Shown piece by piece: positions 25,936 to 34,800 of a DNA stretch of 64,000 bases (positions within the stretch are counted from its first letter, which is position 1; each line of letters opens with the position of its first letter). The stretch covers positions 2,604,001 through 2,668,000 of the forward strand of contig NZ_CP011524.1 in assembly GCF_004154955.1 (NCBI RefSeq). The letters are read 5' to 3'. The notes below the pieces were generated by a model, which ran no database searches, had not been told where the DNA came from, and saw only the letters and a list, made by a program, of their open reading frames with translations. Made by a program: the position numbers and the translations under genes. The stretch is from Intestinimonas butyriciproducens. Lineage in GTDB: Bacteria; Bacillota; Clostridia; Oscillospirales; Oscillospiraceae.

Positions 25936-27018
25936 ATGACCCAGCGGGAGGCCCAGATCCTGCAATGGATCCAGGAAAATCCCCTCATCTCCCAGCAGGA
26001 GCTGGCGGACCGGGCGGGGATCACCCGCTCGTCGGTAGCGGTCCACATCTCCAACCTGATGAAAAAGGGCTATATCGACGGCAAAGGCTACATCATCCGC
26101 ACCGCCCCATACGCCGTGGTGGTGGGCGGGGTGAACATGGACATCGGCGGCACGCCCTACGCTCCGCTGGTGGGCCAGGACTCCAATCCCGGCAGAGTGC
26201 GCATGTCCCTGGGCGGTGTGGGACGAAACATCGCCCATAACATGGCCCTTCTGGGCCTGGACGTGCGCATGATTACCGCTCTGGGCGACGATATGAACGC
26301 CCAGAAGATCACCACCTCCTGCATTGAGCTGGGCATTGACCTGGGCCCCTCTCTGCAGGTGCCCGGCGGGACCACCTCCACTTATCTCTTTATCACCAAC
26401 GACAAGGGGGATATGGAGCTGGCCGTATCCGATATGGAGATCTACGACCATTTGACACCCCGGTTCCTCGCCACCAAGGAGCAGCTCCTCAACAACGCCC
26501 GGCTGGTGGTGGCGGACACTAACATCCCCGCCGAGAGCCTTCAATGGCTGGCCGCAAACTGCAAGGCCCCCCTCTTCGTGGACCCGGTCTCCACCGCCAA
26601 GGCGGTGAAGGTGGCGCCGGTCCTGGGCGCGCTCCACACGCTCAAGCCCAACCGCATCGAGGCGGAGCTTCTCTCCGGCGTCCCCATCGTCGACGACAGG
26701 AGTCTGGCCGCCTGCGCCGACGCTCTGCTCGCCACAGGGCTGCACCGGGTCTTCATCAGCTTGGGGGGAGACGGCGTCTATGCCGCCGACCACCTGGGCG
26801 GGCACCAAAAGGTCCCCTGTGTCCCGGCCAGGATGGTGAACACCACCGGCTGCGGGGACGCCTTTATGGCCGCCTTGGCCTGGGGCTGGCTGGAGGGCCT
26901 GGGCCTGGAAGAGGCCGCCCGCGCGGGCCTTGCCGCCTCCGCCATCGCCATGGAGGGCACCGAGACCATCAATCCCGAACTGACCGCCGCAGCGGTCAGA
27001 GCCCGCGCCGGACTATGA
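25936..27018 (+). CDS. psuK: Pseudouridine kinase with N-terminal winged helix
   Basis: A 360-residue fusion. Residues 1-58 form a winged helix (REAQILQWIQENPLISQQEL, then RAGITRSSVAVHISNLMKKG); residues 60-355 are a PfkB-family kinase with GGVNMDIGG, SLGGVGRNIAHNMALLG and the C-terminal NTTGCGDAFMAALAWG holding the catalytic Asp. Next to psuG this is pseudouridine kinase, which makes pseudouridine 5'-phosphate. HTH-PfkB fusions of this type are common among PsuK homologues. TAGGAGGC precedes the ATG at 25936. Confidence 0.92.
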   Translation: MTQREAQILQWIQENPLISQQELADRAGITRSSVAVHISNLMKKGYIDGKGYIIRTAPYAVVVGGVNMDIGGTPYAPLVGQDSNPGRVRMSLGGVGRNIAHNMALLGLDVRMITALGDDMNAQKITTSCIELGIDLGPSLQVPGGTTSTYLFITNDKGDMELAVSDMEIYDHLTPRFLATKEQLLNNARLVVADTNIPAESLQWLAANCKAPLFVDPVSTAKAVKVAPVLGALHTLKPNRIEAELLSGVPIVDDRSLAACADALLATGLHRVFISLGGDGVYAADHLGGHQKVPCVPARMVNTTGCGDAFMAALAWGWLEGLGLEEAARAGLAASAIAMEGTETINPELTAAAVRARAGL

Positions 27019-27079
27019 GCCGCCCCCTTCTCTCCGCTTTTTCTATTTTAATTTTCATTTTCTTATGGAGGTCATTCAA

Positions 27080-28000
27080 ATGTCTATGAACAAGTATCTC
27101 GACGTCTCCCCCGAGGTGGCCGCCGCCGTCGCCGCCGGCAAGCCTGTCGTCGCCCTGGAATCCACCATCATCTCCCACGGCATGCCCTACCCGCAGAATG
27201 TGGAGACCGCTCTCAAGGTCGAAGCCATCATCCGCGAGAACGGCGCCGTGCCCGCCACCATCGCCATTCTGGGCGGCCGTCTGAAGGCCGGTCTGTCCCC
27301 CGAGGAGATCGAGTATCTGGGCAAGAAGGGCCACGCCGTCAATAAGGCCAGCCGTCGGGATCTGGCCGTGCTGGTGGCCCGCGGCGAGGACGGCGCCACC
27401 ACCGTCACCACTACCATGATCATCGCCCACATGGCCGGCATCAAGGTCTTTGCCACCGGGGGCATCGGCGGCGTACACCGCGGTGCCGAGACCACCATGG
27501 ATATCTCTGCCGATCTGGAAGAGCTGGCCAACACCCCCGTCATGGTGGTGTGCGCCGGCGCCAAATCCATCCTGGACCTGGGCCTCACCCTGGAGTATCT
27601 GGAGACCCATGGGGTACCCGTGATCGGCTACGGCACCAAGGAGCTCCCCGCTTTCTACACCCGGAAGAGCGGCTTCTCCGTGGACTATGAGATCGATACC
27701 CCCGCCGAATTGGCCGCCGCTTTCCACGCCGGTGAGGAGATGGGCATGCGCAGCGGTATGCTGGTCACCAACCCCATCCCCGAGGCGTACTCCATGGATG
27801 CCGACGTCATCAACTCCGCCATTGAAAAGGCCGTGGCCATGGCCAAGGAGCAGGGCGTCCACGGCAAGGAGACCACCCCCTTCCTTCTGGCCACCATCAA
27901 AGACATCACCGGCGGCGACAGTCTGGACTCCAACATCCAGCTCGTCTTCAACAACGCCCGCCTGGCCGCGCAGACCGCCGCCGAGCTGTGCAAGTTGTAA
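27080..28000 (+). CDS. psuG: Pseudouridine-5'-phosphate glycosidase
   Basis: A 306-residue enzyme that cleaves the C-C bond of pseudouridine 5'-phosphate to uracil and ribose 5-phosphate. Typical blocks: VALESTIISHGMPYPQN, GAVPATIAILGGRLKAGLS, HAVNKASRRDL, FATGGIGGVHRGAE and MRSGMLVTNPIPE. The ATG at 27080 has TGGAGG 10 nt upstream; a start at 27065 would lie inside that ribosome site. It follows psuK by 61 nt and forms a two-gene salvage operon for modified nucleosides. Confidence 0.96.
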   Translation: MSMNKYLDVSPEVAAAVAAGKPVVALESTIISHGMPYPQNVETALKVEAIIRENGAVPATIAILGGRLKAGLSPEEIEYLGKKGHAVNKASRRDLAVLVARGEDGATTVTTTMIIAHMAGIKVFATGGIGGVHRGAETTMDISADLEELANTPVMVVCAGAKSILDLGLTLEYLETHGVPVIGYGTKELPAFYTRKSGFSVDYEIDTPAELAAAFHAGEEMGMRSGMLVTNPIPEAYSMDADVINSAIEKAVAMAKEQGVHGKETTPFLLATIKDITGGDSLDSNIQLVFNNARLAAQTAAELCKL

Positions 28001-28054
28001 TTTCCCCCGCTCTATGATACACTACTCCTGAAATCACATCGGGAGGTCCTCTGT

Positions 28055-28321
28055 ATGGCGCGGAAGAAAAAAGACCGGAAGAGCCATTCCGGCCCTTACA
28101 ACCCCTATTTTGGGAAATTCGAAGATGAGTCCCAGATGGCCAAGCGCCCCTTTTTCACCTGGATCCTGGTCGTGCCCGGCACCGTTTTGGGTGTGTTCAT
28201 CGGCATGAAGGTCCAGGAACCGGTCCTGGGCCCCGTGTTCGGCGGCATCATGGGTATCGCCGTGGGTTCGCTGATCGACAAGCGACGGGAAAAACGCCGG
28301 GAGGAGAGAGAGAAGCCGTAG
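28055..28321 (+). CDS. Small basic membrane protein, unknown
   Basis: An 88-residue protein with a charged N-terminus (MARKKKDRKSHSG), two hydrophobic segments (FFTWILVVPGTVLGVFIGM, LGPVFGGIMGIAVGSLI) and a highly charged C-terminus (DKRREKRREEREKP), giving a two-pass topology with both ends inside. GGGAGGTC precedes the ATG. No family recognised. It sits 54 nt after psuG and before an acetyltransferase gene; whether it belongs to either unit is unclear. Confidence 0.65.
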   Translation: MARKKKDRKSHSGPYNPYFGKFEDESQMAKRPFFTWILVVPGTVLGVFIGMKVQEPVLGPVFGGIMGIAVGSLIDKRREKRREEREKP

Positions 28322-28396
28322 GTCCTGTTTGAAAGCAGGCGTTGACGTCCGCGGGGACCGGTGTCCGCTCCCCGCCTGTTCCCGGGAGGTATGGTC

Positions 28397-28975
28397 ATGA
28401 CGGAAAAGGAAAAAATGCTGGCCGGTCTGCCCTACGACCCCGCAGACCATACCCTGGCGGCCGACCGTTGCCGGGCACAGACCCTGTGCCGCCGCATCTG
28501 CCTGGACCCCTTCGGAGAGGCGGCGGCGCGGACGGCGCTGCTGAAGGAGCTTTTCGGCTCCACGGGGACAGACGTCTATGTAGAGCCGAATTTCCGCTGC
28601 GACTACGGCTACAACATCCATGTGGGCGAGGGCTTTTATGCCAATTACGACTGCATCATGCTGGACTCCGCGCCCATCACCATCGGCGACGGGTGCATGT
28701 TCGGTCCCCGGGTCAGCCTGATCACCGCCACCCATCCGGTGGAGGCAGAGCGCCGCTGCTGGCGGGACGACATCCCCTATGAGGGGGAATACGCGCGCCC
28801 CATCACCATCGGCGACCAAGTCTGGCTGGGCGCCGGGGTCATCGTCAATCCCGGCGTCACCATCGGAGACCGGGCGGTGATCGCCTCCGGCTCCGTGGTC
28901 ACCCGGGATATCCCTGCCGACAGCCTGGCCGCCGGGGTCCCTGCGGTCGTGAAAAAGCGGCTCAACTCGGTTTAA
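28397..28975 (+). CDS. Maltose/galactoside O-acetyltransferase family protein
   Basis: A 192-residue acetyl-CoA-dependent O-acetyltransferase of the Maa/LacA/NodL group. The N-terminal Maa domain (EKMLAGLPYDPADHTLAADR) is followed by a left-handed beta helix of hexapeptide repeats: ITIGDGCMFGPRVSLITATHPVEAE with the catalytic His in TATHP, then ITIGDQVWLGAGVIVNPGVTIGD. The acceptor sugar cannot be told. The ATG at 28397 has GGGAGG upstream. Confidence 0.92.
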   Translation: MTEKEKMLAGLPYDPADHTLAADRCRAQTLCRRICLDPFGEAAARTALLKELFGSTGTDVYVEPNFRCDYGYNIHVGEGFYANYDCIMLDSAPITIGDGCMFGPRVSLITATHPVEAERRCWRDDIPYEGEYARPITIGDQVWLGAGVIVNPGVTIGDRAVIASGSVVTRDIPADSLAAGVPAVVKKRLNSV

Positions 28976-28976
28976 A

Positions 28977-29020
28977 AAAAGCGCGGCGGATGCCCCCTGA
29001 AAGGCCTCTGCCGCGCTTTT
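28977..29020. terminator. Two-way terminator between the acetyltransferase and the DHHW gene
   Basis: AAAAGCGCGGC pairs with GCCGCGCTTTT (28977-28987 with 29010-29020), with further partial pairing inside and A and T runs outside. The two flanking genes converge here. Confidence 0.8.
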
Positions 29021-29022
29021 AC

Positions 29023-30177
29023 TCACTTGCTCAATACGAACAGATTGCTGTCGGTGACGAAATTTGCCACGCTGTACAGGACCAGCACCTGGTCGATGTC
29101 GTTTTCCGCGACATACTGGGTGAGAGGGGTCTTATTGTATCTGGGGTCAAAGAGATGGACCTCCGAAAAATCCGTTGTGAGGAAGGGGGCCAGGCTGTCA
29201 CTGTAGGAGTCCCGGACCACCAGCAACTTCGGCGCGTCCGTATGGGCGGTCTCCAGTACCGTCAGGGGCTTGTTGCCCCCCAGGAAAAAGGCGTATTTGT
29301 CCTTCTCCTCCAGCTTGGGCCAGTCATAAAGCACGCCCTCCTCGGGCTGTGTCCCGGACCAAGTCGTGGCTGTGATCCCCTCCTCCGGCACATAGATGTC
29401 GATGGAATCGGGCTTCATCCAGCGCACACCGGAGGTCGAAAAGGTCGTGCCGTTGAAATCCGTGGACACCGTCGTCCTCTGATAGCTGTCCAGCGGCGCC
29501 GCCGCCAGCCCCATGGCGTCCATCAGAGCAGCGTAGCCGTAGTAGGCCCCCAGACTGGTCCAGTGGTGGTCCAGACGATAGTAGATCTCCTCTCCGGCGT
29601 GGGCCCGGAGTACGGAGGCGATATCCACCCAATTGGCCTGCGTGGCCGCCTCCGCCTGGCTGAGGATCGCGTTTTCATCGGCGTTGGGCGCGCCCGCCGG
29701 GAGCCGGTCCGCCCACAGGGATACCTTCCCCGGGATCAGGGAAAAGTACACCGGGATCTCCACATTTTCCACCAACTTGTTCACATAATTTAAGTTATCC
29801 GCAACTCTTTTTTCGTCCGGCCGGTCAAAGCGCGGGATAAGGGTATCCGACGCGCACAGATAGACGCCGTTGTTCTCCCCTTTTCCCAGGGTCCGCTCGG
29901 CAACGGCCTTGGCGGCGATCCAGCCGTCCCTGCCCACAAACTGGTCGGTGATATACTGCTCAAACTCGGACATGAACGTGCCGGTAAAAAAGTCGCCGCT
30001 GTCCCGGAGGGGCAGGCGCATCCGGAAGTCCTCCGCCGACAGCGAGGGTCGCTGGGTCAGGTAGCGGTTTTCCTGCGGGGAAAACGTCCGGTCCGGCGTG
30101 ATGAGGTTGGCGGCGAAGAACACCCCCAGAAAAGCACAGAACAGCACAGTCAGAAAAACGGCATATCGTTTGGACAT
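29023..30177 (-). CDS. DHHW-family (AlgJ/AlgX-like) membrane-anchored protein
   Basis: A 384-residue protein with an N-terminal membrane anchor (residues about 5-25) and an extracytoplasmic SGNH-like domain. YRLDHHWTSLGAYYGY near residue 198 carries the DHHW motif that names the family, and LLVVRDSYSDSLAPFL near residue 320 supplies a GDS-like serine (DSYSDS). It is encoded directly after an MBOAT acyltransferase; such pairs O-acetylate cell-surface polysaccharides, with MBOAT moving the acetyl group across the membrane and the DHHW protein acting outside. The polysaccharide is unknown. Confidence 0.9.
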   Translation of the reverse strand: MSKRYAVFLTVLFCAFLGVFFAANLITPDRTFSPQENRYLTQRPSLSAEDFRMRLPLRDSGDFFTGTFMSEFEQYITDQFVGRDGWIAAKAVAERTLGKGENNGVYLCASDTLIPRFDRPDEKRVADNLNYVNKLVENVEIPVYFSLIPGKVSLWADRLPAGAPNADENAILSQAEAATQANWVDIASVLRAHAGEEIYYRLDHHWTSLGAYYGYAALMDAMGLAAAPLDSYQRTTVSTDFNGTTFSTSGVRWMKPDSIDIYVPEEGITATTWSGTQPEEGVLYDWPKLEEKDKYAFFLGGNKPLTVLETAHTDAPKLLVVRDSYSDSLAPFLTTDFSEVHLFDPRYNKTPLTQYVAENDIDQVLVLYSVANFVTDSNLFVLSK

Positions 30178-30191
30178 GGTTCTTCACCTCC

Positions 30192-31604
30192 TTAGAAGCG
30201 GAAATAGAGGAAGGGGTTGTAGGTAGCATCCACCAGATAGGCGGTGGACAGCAGCAGCACACACAACAGCAGAACCGGCAGTGCAGCCTTCCACACCCGC
30301 TCCGGCAGCCGCCGCCACAGCCCAGCCGCCAGGGGCGTGGAAGCCGCACAGGCCAAGACCAGGGTGGGGAGATAGGAGCGCAGATAATAGAAGAACGCGC
30401 CGTCGAACGCGCCGCCGCCGGCGAAACCGAACATGGCCCCCAGATAGGGCCCCAGCTGAGAGAAGTCCTCCACGGCGAAGACGGCCCAGCTCACCGCCAC
30501 CAGGAACAGGGCGTAGGCGTGCTGGAGCGGGACGGGCCACCGCTCGATGCGCCGCCCCAGCCACAGCTTTTCCACAATGAGCAGCACGCCGAAGTAGAGC
30601 CCCCACAGCAGGAAATTCCAGCTCGCGCCGTGCCAGATGCCGGTGGCGCCCCACACCACCAGCAGATTGAAGCACAGCCGGGGCCTGGACACCCGGTTGC
30701 CCCCCATGGGGATATACACGTACTCCCGGAACCAGGACCCCAGGGATATGTGCCAGCGCCTCCAGAACTCGGTGACGGAGCGCGAGATATAGGGGTAGTC
30801 GAAGTTCCTCGCAAACTCAAAGCCCAGCATCCTGCCCAGGCCCACGGCCATGTCGGAGTAGCCGGAGAAATCGAAGTAGATCTGCAGGGAGAAGGCGATC
30901 ACGCCCAGCCAGGCGCCCGCCGTGGTGAGCTCCGCGGCGGGCAGAGCCTTGTAGGCGTCCCAGAGCTGCCCCAGATTGTTGGCCAGCAGCACTTTCTTGC
31001 CCAAACCTACCGCGAAGGTCTGTATGCCGGAGGCAAACCGCTCCACCGGGCAGTCCCGGTGGTCGATCTGATCTCCCAGCTCCTTATACTTGATGATCGG
31101 CCCGGCGATGAGCTGGGGGAACAGGGTGACGAAGGTGCCGAAATTGATGAGATTCCGCTGGACCGGTGCGTCACCCCGGTAGACGTCGATGGTATAGGAC
31201 ATGGTCTGGAAGGTATAGAAAGAGATGCCGATGGGCAGGCTCAGGCCCAAAATGGGCATGAGGGGCAGCCCAATGGCGGCCAGGCTCCCGGCGACAAAGT
31301 CCCAGTACTTGAAAAAGAAAAGCAGCGCCAGGTTGAATACCACCGAGGAGCACACCGCCAGCCGGGCGCCCCGGTCGTCATCTCTGCGCTTATAGCGCTC
31401 CACCAGCATTCCGTGGGTGTAGTCAATCGCGGTGGAGAGGAACATGATGACGATATAGACCGGTTCTCCCCATCCGTAAAAAATGAGGTTGAAGACCAGC
31501 AGTACCCCGTTCCGCCAACGCAGGGGCGTCACATAGTAAATCAGCAGTACAACAGGCAAATAGAGAAACAGAAACAGGAGGCTGGAGAAAACCAAGCGCT
31601 TCAC
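30192..31604 (-). CDS. MBOAT-family O-acyltransferase (AlgI/DltB-like)
   Basis: A 470-residue polytopic protein with about ten to twelve membrane segments. MBOAT marks are clear: PIGISFYTFQTMSYTIDVYRG, LFPQLIAGPIIKY, DFSGYSDMAVGLGRMLGF, SVTEFWRRWHISLGSWFREY and the active-site histidine in GIWHGASWNFLLWG near residue 325. It transfers acyl groups, probably acetyl, through the membrane to surface glycans. It is upstream of and 14 nt from the DHHW gene. The absence of dltACD argues against D-alanylation of teichoic acid. Confidence 0.93.
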   Translation of the reverse strand: MKRLVFSSLLFLFLYLPVVLLIYYVTPLRWRNGVLLVFNLIFYGWGEPVYIVIMFLSTAIDYTHGMLVERYKRRDDDRGARLAVCSSVVFNLALLFFFKYWDFVAGSLAAIGLPLMPILGLSLPIGISFYTFQTMSYTIDVYRGDAPVQRNLINFGTFVTLFPQLIAGPIIKYKELGDQIDHRDCPVERFASGIQTFAVGLGKKVLLANNLGQLWDAYKALPAAELTTAGAWLGVIAFSLQIYFDFSGYSDMAVGLGRMLGFEFARNFDYPYISRSVTEFWRRWHISLGSWFREYVYIPMGGNRVSRPRLCFNLLVVWGATGIWHGASWNFLLWGLYFGVLLIVEKLWLGRRIERWPVPLQHAYALFLVAVSWAVFAVEDFSQLGPYLGAMFGFAGGGAFDGAFFYYLRSYLPTLVLACAASTPLAAGLWRRLPERVWKAALPVLLLCVLLLSTAYLVDATYNPFLYFRF

Positions 31605-31746
31605 CTCACATCATAGTGATTGGAATGGCTGCGGGCTCTATTATATCCGTTTTTTCCGGTTTTGTACAGCAGCCGGCGTTTCGGCCTCCGGCCGCCGCGT
31701 CTTTTCCCTTTGACGGCGGCGCCCTTCCAAAAGTTCCCGAACAGGT

Positions 31747-31787
31747 AAAAAACATTCCCCCCGCGCCAGGCGGGGGGAATGTTTTTT
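31747..31787. terminator. Terminator of the surface adhesin gene
   Basis: An 18-bp stem (31747-31764 with 31770-31787), 5-nt loop, with six A on the left and six T on the right. It lies 27 nt after the adhesin stop codon. The 140 bases from here to the MBOAT start hold nothing else I can identify. Confidence 0.9.
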
Positions 31788-31813
31788 GCTGTGTGGGCCT
31801 TGAGAGGGATGGG

Positions 31814-34800
31814 TCAGTCCTCGAACTCCTCTTCCTTCTTGCGGCCGATGGTAATGGCCAGGCCGGCTGCCGCCATGGAGAGGCTCAGGGCCAGCAGGCC
31901 GAGGGTCGTAGTGGGATTCACCGCGCTGCGGGCCATGGTGCCGGTCTGGGGCAGGTTGCCCATAGCAGTGGGGTCGTCCACGATGGTCACTTCGTCGCCG
32001 TCGCCGGTAGCGATACCGCTGCCGTCGTCCAGAGGCGTCTTGTCGTCGATGATGTCGACATCGCCGCCGGGGGTGGGGTCGAGGGGTGTGGGCTCGGGAT
32101 CGATGTCCGTCTCCCTGACGTACCAGACGATGATCTCCTTGTCGCTGTTCATGTTGCCGATGACATCGTCGCCCGTGATGTCGGTGATGGTGTAGCCGGA
32201 GATGGTCTTCTCGGTCTGGGCGGTCACGTTATAGCTGCTGCCCTCGGCTTTGCGGGTGGAGTACTCGCTGGACAGCACCTCCTCGGTCCCCTCCTCCAGG
32301 TACTTCACCACCAGATCATAGCGGGTGGTGGGATCGGGGCCGGGGCCAGGGCCGGGATCGGAGGACTCCTCACGCAGCTCGTAGACCAAGGTGATGACGT
32401 ACTCATGGTTGGCTTCGACGAGCTGCACGCCCACCTTTTCCACATCGGCGATCACCACGGTGGGAGTACCGCTGACGTACCGGTAGCTGCTCATTTCGTC
32501 CTGGCTCTTGTAGGCGTCGGTGTCCAGGTTGGTGATATAGGCATTGGCCTCGCCGGATTGGAGCTCGCCGGTCTTGGTCACGGTCTTGCCGCTCTGGAGC
32601 ACGTCGTCCAGGTAGTAGTTGTAGACGCGGTCCACACGGTAGCAGTACTTGTCGGTGCTGGTGTAGGTGTTGGTGACGTTCAGGCCGTCATACTTCACCT
32701 CGTAGTAGTCGTTGCCGTACTTCACCAGCCTCACGGCGGCCACGCCGTCGCTCTCCACAGAGGTGGAGTCGTAAGCGCCCACCTCTTCCACGGTGTAGGT
32801 GATGGGCTCATAGGCGCCGTCGTACTTGGCAAGGCCGGTAAAGGTGTGGGTCCACTTGCCCTCGGCGTCAGCTTTGACCTCCACGGGATCGCCGCTCTTC
32901 ACGTCGTTGGCCAGCAGCTGGAGCTGGATGGTCTCCGGCAGGGTGACGTTCTCAATGTTCTCCCAGGTCTTGGTGGCGGTGACGCTGAAGGTGTGCGCAT
33001 CCTGCACGGTATTGACAAAGGTGTAGCTGTTGCCCACGGGCTCACGGGCCTCCACGGTGTAGGTCTCGCCGCCCAGGGTGATGGTGCCTTCGGCAGGGGT
33101 GAACACGCCGTCGGCCACGGTGCCCTCTTTCACGGTATAGGTGTAGCGGCTGCCGCTGCCGTCAAACTTGTCGACGGGGGCGAAGGAGGCGCTCCAGACC
33201 GCGTCGGTGGCCTGGGCCGCGGTCATCTCGCCGCCGGTGATGGTCTGGATGGGTGTGGTCTCGCTGTTCCGGAAGAGGCCGAAGGCCACGTCCGCGCTGG
33301 TGGGGCCGTTCCAGATCTTGCTCACCGAGTAGGTGACGGTGGAGCCTCCGGTCTCGCTGTCGCGGGTGTTGGTGATCTGGCCGCCGGCAATGAGGATGGT
33401 GTAGGTCACGCCGTCCAACTCAATGCTGGCCCCGGCGGGGGTGAACACATCCCCAGCCACGGTGCCCTCCTTCACGGTGTACTGGATGGGGGTCTTGCCG
33501 TCCGTGGCGTACTTGGGCAGATCGGTGAAGGTATGCTTCCAGGTATCGGAGGTCAGCTCGGCGTACTTCAGGAAGGTATCGCCGGCATACAGGCCCACAT
33601 AGATGCTCTCGGGCCGGTCGCCGTCGGCGTTGCCGCCGTCGTTCCAGGCCTTGGTGACCTCAAAGCTGGTCTTCCAGTAATCAGGGACAAAGGCATTGGT
33701 GAGCTGGTAGCCGTTGGACTTCACGCCGTCCGTGGCGGTAAAGCCGCCCACGCTGTCGGTGACGGTGTAGACGTACTCCTTGCCGGTGGTCAGGTCGTAC
33801 TTGTCCAAGCCCTCGAACGCATAGTTCCAGCCCTCGGCGGCAGTGATGACGTCCTCGTCAATCTTCTCGCCGTTGCGGTTGAGGATTACGGTGACGGTCT
33901 CAGGCAGATTCTCCCCCTCGGGAACGCCCGTCCACGCCTTGGTGCCGGTGATGTCGAAGGTGCTCTGCCCGATGGTATTGGTGAAGCTGTATGCGGTCTT
34001 CTCATCATTGACAGTCTTGTCAGTGGTGTAGCCCTCCACGGCGACCTCCACCACATCGTAGGAGGCGGCGGGCTTGGGCAGGGTAAAGGTGTGGCTGTCG
34101 TCACCGGTCAGCTCACAGGAGTCGACCACGGTATCGCCGTCCTTCACCTGGAAGGTAGCCTTGCCGGTGGCGGCCTCCGTACCGGGGCCCTTCCAGGTCT
34201 TGCTCACGGTGATGGTGACCTGATCGCCGTCCAGGGTGTTCAGGGCCTCCAGCTCGGCGGCGCCGTCGACCAGGGTGACGTTCTGCTTGGGATAGGTTAC
34301 GCCGTACTCGGCGCCGTCCTTGCCGGCAATGGTGGTGACCTGATTCTCGGTCACAGCGCCCTGCTCGGCCACGGTGTAGGTGTACAGCTTTCCGTCGGCG
34401 TCATAGACGTCAAACGTCTCTTCAAAGGTATAGGTAGCGGTGTTCACGGCCACTGCCTCGGGGGTCTCGTCCAGGCCGTAGATGGGGTCGAAGGTCACGG
34501 TCTTTTCAAACGCAGGGTCGGTTTCGCCGTTGGAGGAACGGGTGACCACCAGGGTCACGTCCTCGACCGAACGGGTGTCGTAACTGTTGCCGTCGTCCTC
34601 CCAGGTCTTGGTGACCGACAGGGTGCCGGCGGCGGGCTTGATCTGGTTGGTCAGGTTCTGCTCAAAGGTGCCGTCGGTAACGTTGTAGTCCGTCAGGTCG
34701 TCGGTGACCTTGTAGGTGATGCTCTGGCCCTCCAGCTCTACGCCTTCGGCGGCCAGCGCGGCGATGACGCTGTTACCCGCGGTGTCCACGGCGTACTTGG

